Below are positions 7,262 through 14,905 of a stretch of DNA of 25,340 nt, piece by piece. Source of the stretch: CAG-273 sp051891195 (GTDB lineage: Bacteria; Bacillota; Clostridia; TANB77; CAG-508); the NCBI GenBank assembly GCA_051891195.1, contig JBJFEZ010000059.1, positions 1-25,340 on the forward strand, given 5' to 3'. The translations under genes were made by a program, and so were the position numbers. Under the pieces are notes generated by a model that did no database searches, was not told where the DNA came from, and saw only the letters and a program-made list of their open reading frames with translations. Each line of letters starts with the position of its first letter. The stretch's first letter is position 1.

Positions 7262-9130
7262 TTGAAAATAAAAAATATAAAAATAAATTCATATGGAAAT
7301 TTAAAACAAAAAGAAATTAATTTAGAAAATAATATAAATATTATTTATGGAAAAAATGAAAGTGGAAAATCAACATTATTAAATTATTTAAAAAATATTT
7401 TTTATGGAATTTCTAAAAATAAAAATGGAAAAGAAATATCAGATTATGAAAAATATTTACCTTGGATAGGAGAAGAATTTTCTGGAAAAATAAAATATGA
7501 ATTAAATAATAAAAATATTTTTGAAATATATAGAGATTTTAAAAAGAAAAGTCCAAAAATATTTAATGAATATTTAGAGGATATTTCAGACCAATTTAAA
7601 ATTGATAAAAAAGATGGAAATCAATTTTTTTATGAACAAACAGGAATAGACGAAAAAACATATTCTTCTACTATAATGACCGCACAACAAGAGGTGGTTT
7701 TAGATAATCAATCTCAAAATATTTTAATACAAAAGCTGGCAAACTATGCGGGAACAGGCGATGACAAGGTGTCTTATCAAAAGGCTTTGGACAAGTTAAA
7801 CAAGAGATTAGTAGAAGAAGTTGGTACTAATAGAACACAAGACAGACCACTTAATTTAGTACAAGATAAAATAAAAAAAATAGAGTTTGACTTAAAAGCA
7901 AACAACAAAATAAAAAAATATAAAGAAGAAATAGAAAATAAAAAACAAATATTAGAGGAAAATTTAGAAGAAGAAAATAAAAAAAATAATATTTTAAATA
8001 AATTAAATTTATTATTTAATAAATATAAAATAGAACTAGAAAAAAATAATTTAAAAAATAAAATAAAAAATGAAGATGAAGAAAAATTAAAAAATAAAAT
8101 TGAAGAAAAAAATAATTTAATAAAAAATATTAAATTAAATCCAGAAAAAAATAAATTAAATAAAAAAATAAATTATTTTATTATTATTTTATTTTTATTA
8201 ATTATTTTAAATATATTTAATTTTATTTTAATAAAAAATAAAATAATAAATTATTTAATTTTATCTTTAATTCCAATTGAAATAATTATTTATTTTATTA
8301 AAAATAAAAAAACAAAAAAAGATAATAAAAAATTAGAAAAAGAATTAAATGAAAAAATAATAATATTAGATAGTCAAATTAATTTATTAAAAGAAAATAT
8401 AAATAAAAATCAAGAAGAAATAAATAATGAAAAAAATAAAATATTATTTAATTTTAATTTAGAAAAAGAAAAAATAGAAGAAAATAATTTTAATTTTAAA
8501 ATAGAAGATATAGAAAAAGAATTAGAAAATTCAAATAAAAAAATAATGGAATATCAATTACAATTAAATAGTATTAAATATGAAGAAAATAATATAAATG
8601 AAAAATTAGAAAAATTAATTAGTGATGAAGAACAATATGAAGAATTAAAAGAACAATTAAATATTTTAGAAGAAAAAAATAAATGCATATTAGCTACAAA
8701 AGATTTATTAGAAAAAGCGTATGAAAAAATGAAAAATAATGTTACTCCTAAATTTACACAAAATTTATCTAATATTGTTAAAAGTATTTCAAATGGAAAA
8801 TATACAAAAGTAATATTTAATGAAGAAAATGGATTAATAGTAGAGTTAGAAAATGGAGAATATATTTCTGCAAATCGTTTAAGTGTTGGAACTATTGATC
8901 AATTATATTTATCATTAAGATTATCTATGATTAATGAAATATCAGAAGAAAAAATGCCTATTATTTTAGATGAAGCTTTTGCATATTTTGATGATGAGAG
9001 GTTAAAAAATAGTTTGCTATTTTTAATAGAACAATCTAAAGAACATCAATTAATTATATTTACTTGTAGCCATAGGGAAGAGCAAATTCTAAATGAGCTT
9101 AATATAGACTATAATTTAGTAGAATTATAA
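7262..9130 (+). CDS. SbcC/YhaN-like SMC-type ATPase with central membrane hairpin
   Basis: The 622-residue protein starts at TTG, supported by AAGGAG eight or nine bases upstream. The N-terminal ATPase half has Walker A GKNESGKST (30-38). The C-terminal half has the ABC signature LSVGTIDQ (540-547) and Walker B PIILDEAF (566-573). Between them lie long Lys/Glu/Asn coiled coils (about 200-300 and 350-480), separated by two hydrophobic segments (about 302-350) in place of a zinc hook. B. subtilis YhaN-like proteins have the same general plan but are usually larger. The partner is the nuclease immediately upstream. Composition is extreme: 120 consecutive bases (8145-8264) contain no G or C. Confidence 0.85.
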   Translation: MKIKNIKINSYGNLKQKEINLENNINIIYGKNESGKSTLLNYLKNIFYGISKNKNGKEISDYEKYLPWIGEEFSGKIKYELNNKNIFEIYRDFKKKSPKIFNEYLEDISDQFKIDKKDGNQFFYEQTGIDEKTYSSTIMTAQQEVVLDNQSQNILIQKLANYAGTGDDKVSYQKALDKLNKRLVEEVGTNRTQDRPLNLVQDKIKKIEFDLKANNKIKKYKEEIENKKQILEENLEEENKKNNILNKLNLLFNKYKIELEKNNLKNKIKNEDEEKLKNKIEEKNNLIKNIKLNPEKNKLNKKINYFIIILFLLIILNIFNFILIKNKIINYLILSLIPIEIIIYFIKNKKTKKDNKKLEKELNEKIIILDSQINLLKENINKNQEEINNEKNKILFNFNLEKEKIEENNFNFKIEDIEKELENSNKKIMEYQLQLNSIKYEENNINEKLEKLISDEEQYEELKEQLNILEEKNKCILATKDLLEKAYEKMKNNVTPKFTQNLSNIVKSISNGKYTKVIFNEENGLIVELENGEYISANRLSVGTIDQLYLSLRLSMINEISEEKMPIILDEAFAYFDDERLKNSLLFLIEQSKEHQLIIFTCSHREEQILNELNIDYNLVEL

Positions 9131-9148
9131 CAATAAAATGTTAATGGC

Positions 9149-9177
9149 TTGAAATTTAAGCATTAATAGGGTATAAT
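9149..9177 (+). promoter_or_regulatory. Promoter of prfA
   Basis: TTGAAA (9149-9154) and TATAAT (9172-9177) are 17 bases apart, placed 33 bases before the prfA start and 19 bases after the preceding stop codon. Confidence 0.85.
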
Positions 9178-9209
9178 AAAAAGGTCAAATTTATAAAAAG
9201 GAGATTATT

Positions 9210-10274
9210 ATGTTTCAAAAATTAGACGAAGTAGAAAAACGCTATGAAGAAATTACAAAAAAAATTAGTGACCCAGAAATAATAGCTGAGCAATCACAAT
9301 GGCAAGCTTTTATGAAGGAACATGCTGAAATTGAACCAGTAGTTTTAAAATATAGAGAGTATAAAAAAGTAAAACAAGCTATAGAAGATGCAAAAGAAAT
9401 GTTAAGTGACCCGGAGATGAAGGAACTTGCAGAAATAGAACTATTAGAAAATAAAGAAAAATTACCAAAACTTGAAGAAGAAATTAAAATATTACTAATT
9501 CCAAAAGACCCTAATGATGACAAAAACGTAATTTGTGAAATACGTGGAGGCGCAGGAGGAGAAGAAGCAGCTTTGTTTGCAGGTACTTTATTTAGAATGT
9601 ACTCTATGTATGCAGAAAAAAAACATTGGAAATTAGAAGTATTAAATGAAAATGAAACAGGTTTAGGTGGATTTAAAGAAATTTCTTTTATGATTACAGG
9701 AAAAGGAGCATATAGCAGACTAAAATTTGAAAGTGGGGTTCATAGAGTACAAAGAGTTCCAGATACTGAAGCAAGTGGAAGAATACACACATCAACAGCA
9801 ACAGTAGTAGTATTACCAGAAGTAGAAGATGTAGAAATAGAAATAAATCCAGCAGATATAAAAATGGAAGTGTTTAGGGCTTCAGGGGCTGGAGGGCAAC
9901 ACGTTAATAAAACCTCTTCTGCCGTACGTTTAATACATATTCCAACAGGAATGGTAGCAGAATGTCAAACAGAAAGGTCTCAATTTCAAAATAGAGACTA
10001 TGCAATGAAATTACTTCGTTCAAGATTATATGAAGAAGAAAAGCAAAAACAAGATAGTGAAGTGGCAAATGCTAGAAAAAGCCAAGTAGGAAGTGGAGAC
10101 AGAAGCGAAAAAATAAGAACTTACAACTATCCACAAGGGCGTATTACAGACCATAGAATAGGGCTTTCTATATATCAAATGGAAAACTTTTTAAACGGTG
10201 ATTTAGATGAAATGATAGATAGCCTAATTACTGCAGACACTGCAGAAAAACTAAAAGGTAGTGAAGAAGAATAA
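9210..10274 (+). CDS. prfA: Peptide chain release factor 1 (RF1)
   Basis: The 354-residue protein is full length for RF1. It has the helical N-terminal domain, the codon-reading loop in RVPDTEASGR (PxT tripeptide as PDT at 184-186, the RF1 type that reads UAA and UAG), and the catalytic GGQ at 228-230 within GAGGQHVNKTSSAV, which releases the peptide in the ribosomal peptidyl-transferase centre. The ribosome-binding site AAAAGGAG precedes the ATG. It has its own promoter and lacks the usual neighbours (prmC, tdk, rpmE). Convergent genes follow. Identification as RF1 and not RF2 rests on the PxT motif and the absence of SPF. Confidence 0.97.
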   Translation: MFQKLDEVEKRYEEITKKISDPEIIAEQSQWQAFMKEHAEIEPVVLKYREYKKVKQAIEDAKEMLSDPEMKELAEIELLENKEKLPKLEEEIKILLIPKDPNDDKNVICEIRGGAGGEEAALFAGTLFRMYSMYAEKKHWKLEVLNENETGLGGFKEISFMITGKGAYSRLKFESGVHRVQRVPDTEASGRIHTSTATVVVLPEVEDVEIEINPADIKMEVFRASGAGGQHVNKTSSAVRLIHIPTGMVAECQTERSQFQNRDYAMKLLRSRLYEEEKQKQDSEVANARKSQVGSGDRSEKIRTYNYPQGRITDHRIGLSIYQMENFLNGDLDEMIDSLITADTAEKLKGSEEE

Positions 10275-10380
10275 AAAATAGTTTACTAAGTAAAAAAATT
10301 AAAAGAGATAAACTAATATAAAAGCATAATTTGAGCATTAGTGAAAGTAAATAAAAGTATAAATAAGTTTTATAAAACAA

Positions 10381-10415
10381 ATAAGGAATAAATTTTGATA
10401 AAATTTATTCCTTAT
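10381..10415. terminator. Bidirectional terminator between convergent genes
   Basis: A perfect 16-bp stem (10381-10396 with 10400-10415, three-base loop) contains AAGGAATAAATTTT. It lies between the prfA stop and the stop of the minus-strand surface gene, eight bases from the latter, and has A/T-rich flanks on both sides. Confidence 0.8.
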
Positions 10416-10422
10416 ATTAAAC

Positions 10423-11852
10423 TTAAGTGTTGAGGTTAAAAGTTCCATTATCATCCCAAGTTCCTATAACTTTAGTAAACTCTGGATGAGTTGGTGTAGA
10501 ATAAAACATATAACCAAAATTAATTACATTTACTATATTCCAATCATTTATTCCAGAGGCATCAGTTAATTTACTACAACCATAAAACATATTCTGCATA
10601 TTAGTTACATTACTGACATCCCAATTTGATAGTGCTGATAAATTAGTGATATCACAACCATAAAATAGATAAGACATATCTGTTACATTACTTACATTCC
10701 AATCTGACAGTGCTGTCAGATCATTTATTTTAGTATTATTCATATCAGGATTTCCAAATAAACCACTCATTTTTTCAACCTTAGATGTGTCCCAATATTT
10801 TAGTCCATTTATATTTTCTAAATTTTTATATCCACAAAGTGCATTACTTAAGTCTGTAACATTGCTAATATTCCAACCTGATAAAGCATCAAAATTTTTT
10901 AGTTTTTTATTTTGAGACATTACACTCAAAAAATTGCTCATATTAGTGGTATAATTAGTTTTTAAGCTTTGCAATCCACTTATATCTGATAAATAAGATA
11001 AACCTAAAAACATATTAGAACTATCTGGATTTAAATATACATTATTGCTTTCACACCACCAATATATAGTACCTGTTTTAACATTTTTTTCCATGTCCGA
11101 ATGAGTAACTTCTGTCAAATTAACATCACCATGCATACTTCGTATTTCTTCCGTTCCACTTTCTTCAAACCACATATATATAGGACATAATCTTGTTCCA
11201 TCTGGTACTATATCTTTATAATTACTAGGGTTTTGTTCATAAGCTGAATATGCATCAGACCAAGAAACTATATTAGCTTCTGTCATTGAAGACAAATCAG
11301 GTGTACCATTATATCTTTTTATTCCATCAATTGATAAATTGTTTATAAAATACCAAAATTGAATTTGACCTTCTGCTGCAAGTGCATACATTTTTTGTGT
11401 TACATTAGTTCCTGTATCAAACATTGCTATTGTAGAAGTATCAACATCTATTTTTTTTACTTTGCCATTATTAACATTAAAATTATGTTCTGTAGCAATA
11501 AATAATACATTTAATGTTGTATCTGCATTATAAGTTACAGAAGTTTTTCCTTTTCCTACAGTATTATTTAGTTCATCTTGCAATTCATTGCCTGTAACAG
11601 AATCTCCTAATTTGTTAATTGCAACTGACACATAAGCCATTTCCACTTGTTCTTTTTCTTGATCAATAATAGTTTTATCTTTAGACTTGCTTGCTTGTCC
11701 GCAAAATTCCACCATCACCTATTAACACAAAAATGCTAACTCCGAGCTAAAATAAGAAGAACAATAATTGTGACTACAAGAGAAATAAGAGTTATACCAG
11801 ATACAGCTTTTGTAGTTGTTATTACTTTATTTTCAAACTTTAGATTTTTCAT
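10423..11852 (-). pseudogene. Frameshifted prepilin-like BspA-family surface protein
   Basis: The minus strand starts at ATG 11852-11850, with GGAAG upstream. It encodes MKNLKFENKVITTTKAVSG then ITLISLVVTIIVLLILA, a type IV prepilin-style leader and hydrophobic helix. That frame stops at 11738-11736. One base later the expected continuation GVSIFVLIGDGGIL is legible in another frame, and a second shift near 11700 leads into the 431-residue frame that runs to 10423. This starts QASKSKDKTI and EKEQVEMAYVSVAINKLGD and ends in BspA-like repeats (WDVSNVTNMQNMFYGC). Two apparent single-base insertions explain the break: a C in GCTCGGAG and a C in TTGCGGAC. The downstream ATG at 11718 has a weak ribosome-binding site, so translation from it is doubtful. 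A sequencing error is an alternative. Confidence 0.8.
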
Positions 11853-12332
11853 CTATAAAAACTTCCTTTCTTTGTCTTTTGTTCAAAAAATAATTATTTT
11901 TAAATATTAATAACGAAATTATTACATTTATAATTATAGCAAAACACTATTTTCCTAGCAATAATTTTTACAAAATTTATTAACGAAATAAAAAATATTT
12001 TCAAGAATATTTGAATTTTTCAAAATAATTGATTCTAATAATTATAGAAGACAGGTATCACTTTAAAGGTGGAGTGTCCATTTATGAGATATATTTTTTA
12101 AGATACATTGCTAACATTCAAGAAGAAATGTGCTTTTGTTTGCTGTCTAATTTTCTTACTGAAATAACAAGTGCCACAAATAAAGCAATAGCGACAACAG
12201 TTACTGTTGCAAGTTCTATGAAAAGTATGTATATAAAAAAATTGCAAATTAGACAACTTTAAATAAATGAATAAATAAACTCCTATTAAAATAAAATTAA
12301 AGTAAGAATTTTATTTTAAAGGAGTTTTTGTT
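11853..12332. other. Intergenic region between divergent genes
   Basis: There is no convincing gene in these 480 bases. On the minus strand a 46-codon open stretch (12258-12118) encodes a credible membrane helix (ELATVTVVAIALFVALVISV, then RKLDSKQKH) but has no ATG, GTG or TTG start before the helix, so it may be a decayed small membrane-protein gene. The plus-strand open frame at 12029-12262 overlaps it and looks non-coding. The right end holds the hairpin described separately. Confidence 0.45.
12277..12327 (+). promoter_or_regulatory. Long hairpin masking the ZIP-gene ribosome-binding site
   Basis: The left arm 12277-12298 and right arm 12307-12327 pair almost completely, around an eight-base loop. 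The right arm includes AAAGGAG (12318-12324), the only Shine-Dalgarno site for the TTG start at 12333, and is followed by TTTTTGTTTT. It could act as an intrinsic terminator placed just before the start codon, or as a switch that hides the ribosome-binding site. Metal control is a guess from the gene downstream. Confidence 0.6.
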
Positions 12333-12824
12333 TTGGAACAGATTTTAAAAACAACTCTAATAGGCTTATTTTTTGGAACATTTGGAACTACAATAGGTGG
12401 AATAATAGGTGTAAAGTTTAAAAATCCATCTCGTAAGTTTTTAGGCTTTATTTTGGCATTTGCATCAGGTCTTATGCTAGCAATAGTTTGTTTTGACTTG
12501 TTGCCAGAAGCATTTAAATTAGCAAGCTTGCCAACTGCTTTTTTAGGAATTTTTTTAGGAATAATTATGATGATTTTTTGTGATTTATTAGTAGACAAAA
12601 AGTTTAATAAAAATACTAGATTTAAAGATAAAAAAAATACATTACTAAAAACAGGTATAATTGTTAGTATAGGTTTAGCAATACATAATTTCCCTGAAGG
12701 TTTAGCTATAGGTTCAGGATTTGGAGCATCTATTAAACTTGGACTATCCTTAGCTATTGCCATTTGTCTGCATGATATACCAGAAGGAAGATTCCAATGT
12801 AGACAGCAATGTAAATATGCTTGA
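12333..12824 (+). pseudogene. ZIP-family metal transporter, 5' half (interrupted)
   Basis: The frame starts at TTG (AAAGGAG eight bases upstream). It encodes about 151 residues of a ZIP/GufA/ZupT-like divalent metal transporter: several membrane helices, an N-terminal FFGTFGTTIGGIIG, the helix-4 motif HNFPEG and the first part of helix 5, ending HDIPEG. After that the frame enters inserted DNA (RFQCRQQCKYA, stop at 12822-12824). The missing continuation, ISMAVPM and the remaining helices, is found at 21828-22119. Loss of helices 5-8 and half of the binuclear metal site should abolish transport from this half alone. Confidence 0.9.
12771..12806. other. attL of the inserted element
   Basis: Host sequence CATGATATACCAGA (codons for HDIPE) runs to 12784. 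Element sequence starts at 12785 and includes the recombinase arm GTAGACAG at 12799-12806. The predicted crossover dinucleotide is GA at 12783-12784. Confidence 0.8.
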
Positions 12825-13230
12825 AAAACGATTTGAATTCAAAAATACAGTATCAAAAAGCATGGCATTTTGCCATATTTTTTGTTTACAGGAAATGCCA
12901 TAGGTTAAAAAATAGAAAATGCTGATATTTGAGTACTTACAGAGGAGTGATGCCATATTTTAATGTGTTGAGGTAAGGAGGTACTATCATAGATAGGGCA
13001 TTCTTGCCGTGAATGAACAAGTTTGGAAAAAGTTATTTATAATATAAAAGTATGTATAAATATATCTAAACAATATTAAAGAATTTGAGATGAACTGATA
13101 AAATTTAAATGACAGATAATCAGAAAAATTGTAATGCTTAAAATGGAAGAAAAAGAAGTGTAAGTGTGGTAAAAAACACTTTTTTTTGATATAATGCAAA
13201 ATATAAAAAATAAGAGGAGAAAAGATTTGT
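12825..13230 (+). other. Non-coding left end of the element
   Basis: No gene is seen in these 406 bases. They contain a small palindrome ATGGCA-ttt-TGCCAT (12862-12876) and further TGCCAT copies at 12896 and 12951, two of them inside a shared TGCCATATTT (12871-12880 and 12951-12960, 80 bases apart). An AAGGAGG-like site near 12975-12981 is not followed by a usable reading frame. Short dyads CTATC-ata-GATAG and GGCA-ttct-TGCC lie near 12985-13008. They may be accessory recombination or operator sites, or a decayed gene. Confidence 0.45.
13163..13195 (+). promoter_or_regulatory. Promoter region of the hydrolase gene with overlapping hairpin
   Basis: TATAAT (13190-13195) lies 35 bases before the start at 13231. 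Directly upstream is a hairpin AAGTGT/ACACTT (13163-13168 with 13176-13181) followed by a run of T, resembling a weak terminator that would insulate the gene from upstream reading. No clear -35 box is seen. Confidence 0.4.
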
Positions 13231-13995
13231 ATGGAAAAAAATATAGATATTTATAATAAAAAAGAAAATTGTAATGTAAAAGCGAAAATGTTTTATACAG
13301 ATGAAAAAGAAATTAATAAGCAAATTTTCATATTTTGCCATGGATTTTGTAGTGGAAAAGGTAGCAATTCAGTTAAAATAGTAGCAAATAAATTGTTACA
13401 ATATAAAATACCATCTATTTCATTTGACTTTCCAGGACATATAGATAGTGTACAAGGAACAGATAAATTAACTGTAGAAGTATGTATTTCATATATTAAT
13501 TCAGTTATTGATTATGTTAAAAATAAATATGGAGAGAATATTAAAATTTCTTTTTTTGCTATCAGTTTTGGAGCATATATTTTATTAAATAAATTTATAG
13601 GGGATAATTCTGAATATCAAGATATAGTTTTAAGATCTCCTGCTTTTAATATGAAAGAAATATTTAAAAATTCTTTATTAAAAGAAACATTTGAAAAATA
13701 TAAAGTAAGTGGCAAAGCTAAATGTGGTCATGAAGGTAAAATGGAAGTTCCATATTCTTTTTATGAAGATTTGACTAACAATGACTTATATAATAAGTAT
13801 CACGAAAAAAGAAAAATATTAATAATTCAAGGAACTCTAGATGATACTGCACCGATTGAAGATACTTATAAATTTATAGAAAATAGACCTGAATTAGAAC
13901 TTATAGAAATGAAAAATATGAAACACCATATGGAGCCAGAAGAAATAGAAATTGTTGCAGAAAAAATGATTGAAATGTTGAAAACAACAGATTGA
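13231..13995 (+). CDS. Alpha/beta hydrolase (serine esterase-like)
   Basis: The 254-residue protein has the standard order of an alpha/beta hydrolase: HG of the oxyanion strand at 37-38 (FCHGFCSGKGSNS), FDFPGH at 65-70, a nucleophile elbow ISFG with Ser112 (the usual first Gly of GxSxG is Ala110), an acidic residue in GTLDDTAP (Asp204 or 205) and His232/His233 in KHHMEPEE. The catalytic triad is thus complete. There is no signal peptide, so it is a cytosolic esterase, acyl hydrolase or peptidase of unknown substrate. The start has a GAGGAG ribosome-binding site. Its stop codon lies inside the -35 box of the following operon, so the two units are tightly packed but separately promoted. Confidence 0.88.
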   Translation: MEKNIDIYNKKENCNVKAKMFYTDEKEINKQIFIFCHGFCSGKGSNSVKIVANKLLQYKIPSISFDFPGHIDSVQGTDKLTVEVCISYINSVIDYVKNKYGENIKISFFAISFGAYILLNKFIGDNSEYQDIVLRSPAFNMKEIFKNSLLKETFEKYKVSGKAKCGHEGKMEVPYSFYEDLTNNDLYNKYHEKRKILIIQGTLDDTAPIEDTYKFIENRPELELIEMKNMKHHMEPEEIEIVAEKMIEMLKTTD

Positions 13996-14021
13996 CATAA
14001 AATACAAAAAAATGGTATAAT
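13992..14021 (+). promoter_or_regulatory. Consensus promoter of the cargo operon
   Basis: TTGACA (13992-13997) and TATAAT (14016-14021) are perfect, with an 18-base spacer. The -35 box overlaps the hydrolase stop codon. The predicted leader is about 70 bases and ends in AAGGAGGT before the start at 14101. Confidence 0.85.
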
Positions 14022-14100
14022 ATGCATATAGTTTTACTATAGTTTAGCTGATTAGCTCTTATTTTTGTTTTGAACACACTACTATAAGGAGGTCATTTAT

Positions 14101-14847
14101 ATGTTATACAGTAAAAAAGAAAAATTTGGTAAGTGGGGATTTGTAAACAACAATGGTGAGCCTATTTGTGATTTTATCTATGATGAGGTGCGGGATTTTT
14201 CAGAAAGAATTGCGGCAGTCAGGATAAATGACAAGTGGGGATATATTAATGAGAGCGGAGTACAAATCTGTGAAATAAGGTACGATGCAGTAGGAGATTT
14301 TCAAAGTAAACTTGGCGTTGTTGAAAAAGAAGGTAAAAAATGTTATTTAAATCAAGATGGAGATGAAGTTGCTGTTACAAACTTCATGAATGAAGAAATG
14401 GTTTTTGAAGGTTGTAAAAGCTGTGCAATTGGAAATCATACAATCACGAACTTACCTGGTGGATACTTGTATGAAGATGATTTTATCAATGTAACAATTG
14501 ATCCGGAGGTTCCGATTCGAGGATTTATTGTTATAGGAATCAAAAAGCACATATCTACAACGACACAGCTTACAAGAAACGAAAGAATTCAAATAGAAGA
14601 TATTACCAACAAGGTAAAACTCGCTCTAGAGTATTTGGGAGCGAAAAATATTCTTTTATTTGAAGATGGTTTTTCCGAGCATTATAGGAGATGGATTATT
14701 CCCTCTGACGATTGGATGTTCCAGTTTGGAAGAGGAAAGAATCTTAAACAAATTACAATGTATGCAAAGAAAAATATGACAGATGAACAGAAAAAGGAAT
14801 GTCTGCTATTTGCAGAAAAAGTAAAAAGTTTCCTTGAACTTAATTAG
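14101..14847 (+). CDS. WG-repeat protein fused to degenerate HIT-like domain
   Basis: The 248-residue protein has two or three WG beta-repeats at the N-terminus (KWGFVNNNGEPICDFIYDEV at 11-30 and KWGYINESGVQICEIRYDAV at 45-64), of a type often used for protein binding. Residues about 101-248 resemble a HIT (histidine-triad) nucleotide-binding fold: CKSC at 105-108, ITNLPGGYLYEDDF, then DPEVPIRGFIVIGIKKH. The triad region reads H194-Y-R196-R-W198-IIP, so the nucleophilic central His is replaced by Arg. This half is probably a binding or regulatory domain and not an enzyme. It is the first gene after a consensus promoter. Its G+C is visibly higher than its neighbour's (24 of 60 bases at 14161-14220 against 11 of 60 at 15001-15060), suggesting separate origin. 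Confidence 0.75.
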   Translation: MLYSKKEKFGKWGFVNNNGEPICDFIYDEVRDFSERIAAVRINDKWGYINESGVQICEIRYDAVGDFQSKLGVVEKEGKKCYLNQDGDEVAVTNFMNEEMVFEGCKSCAIGNHTITNLPGGYLYEDDFINVTIDPEVPIRGFIVIGIKKHISTTTQLTRNERIQIEDITNKVKLALEYLGAKNILLFEDGFSEHYRRWIIPSDDWMFQFGRGKNLKQITMYAKKNMTDEQKKECLLFAEKVKSFLELN

Positions 14848-14905
14848 CTAAAAGGGGGAGAATGATATATTCTCTCCTGAAATTTATAAAAAGGATATAT
14901 GTATT

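Noticed and set aside
12029..12262. Plus-strand 77-codon open frame with an ATG-like start
   Set aside because: Low-complexity composition with no family pattern. The minus strand of the same DNA encodes a more convincing membrane helix, and no strong ribosome-binding site is present.
12987..13341. Minus-strand frames at the left end of the element
   Set aside because: They are Phe/Tyr/Ile-rich mirror images of A-rich DNA and overlap the hydrolase promoter and gene, with no ribosome-binding sites.
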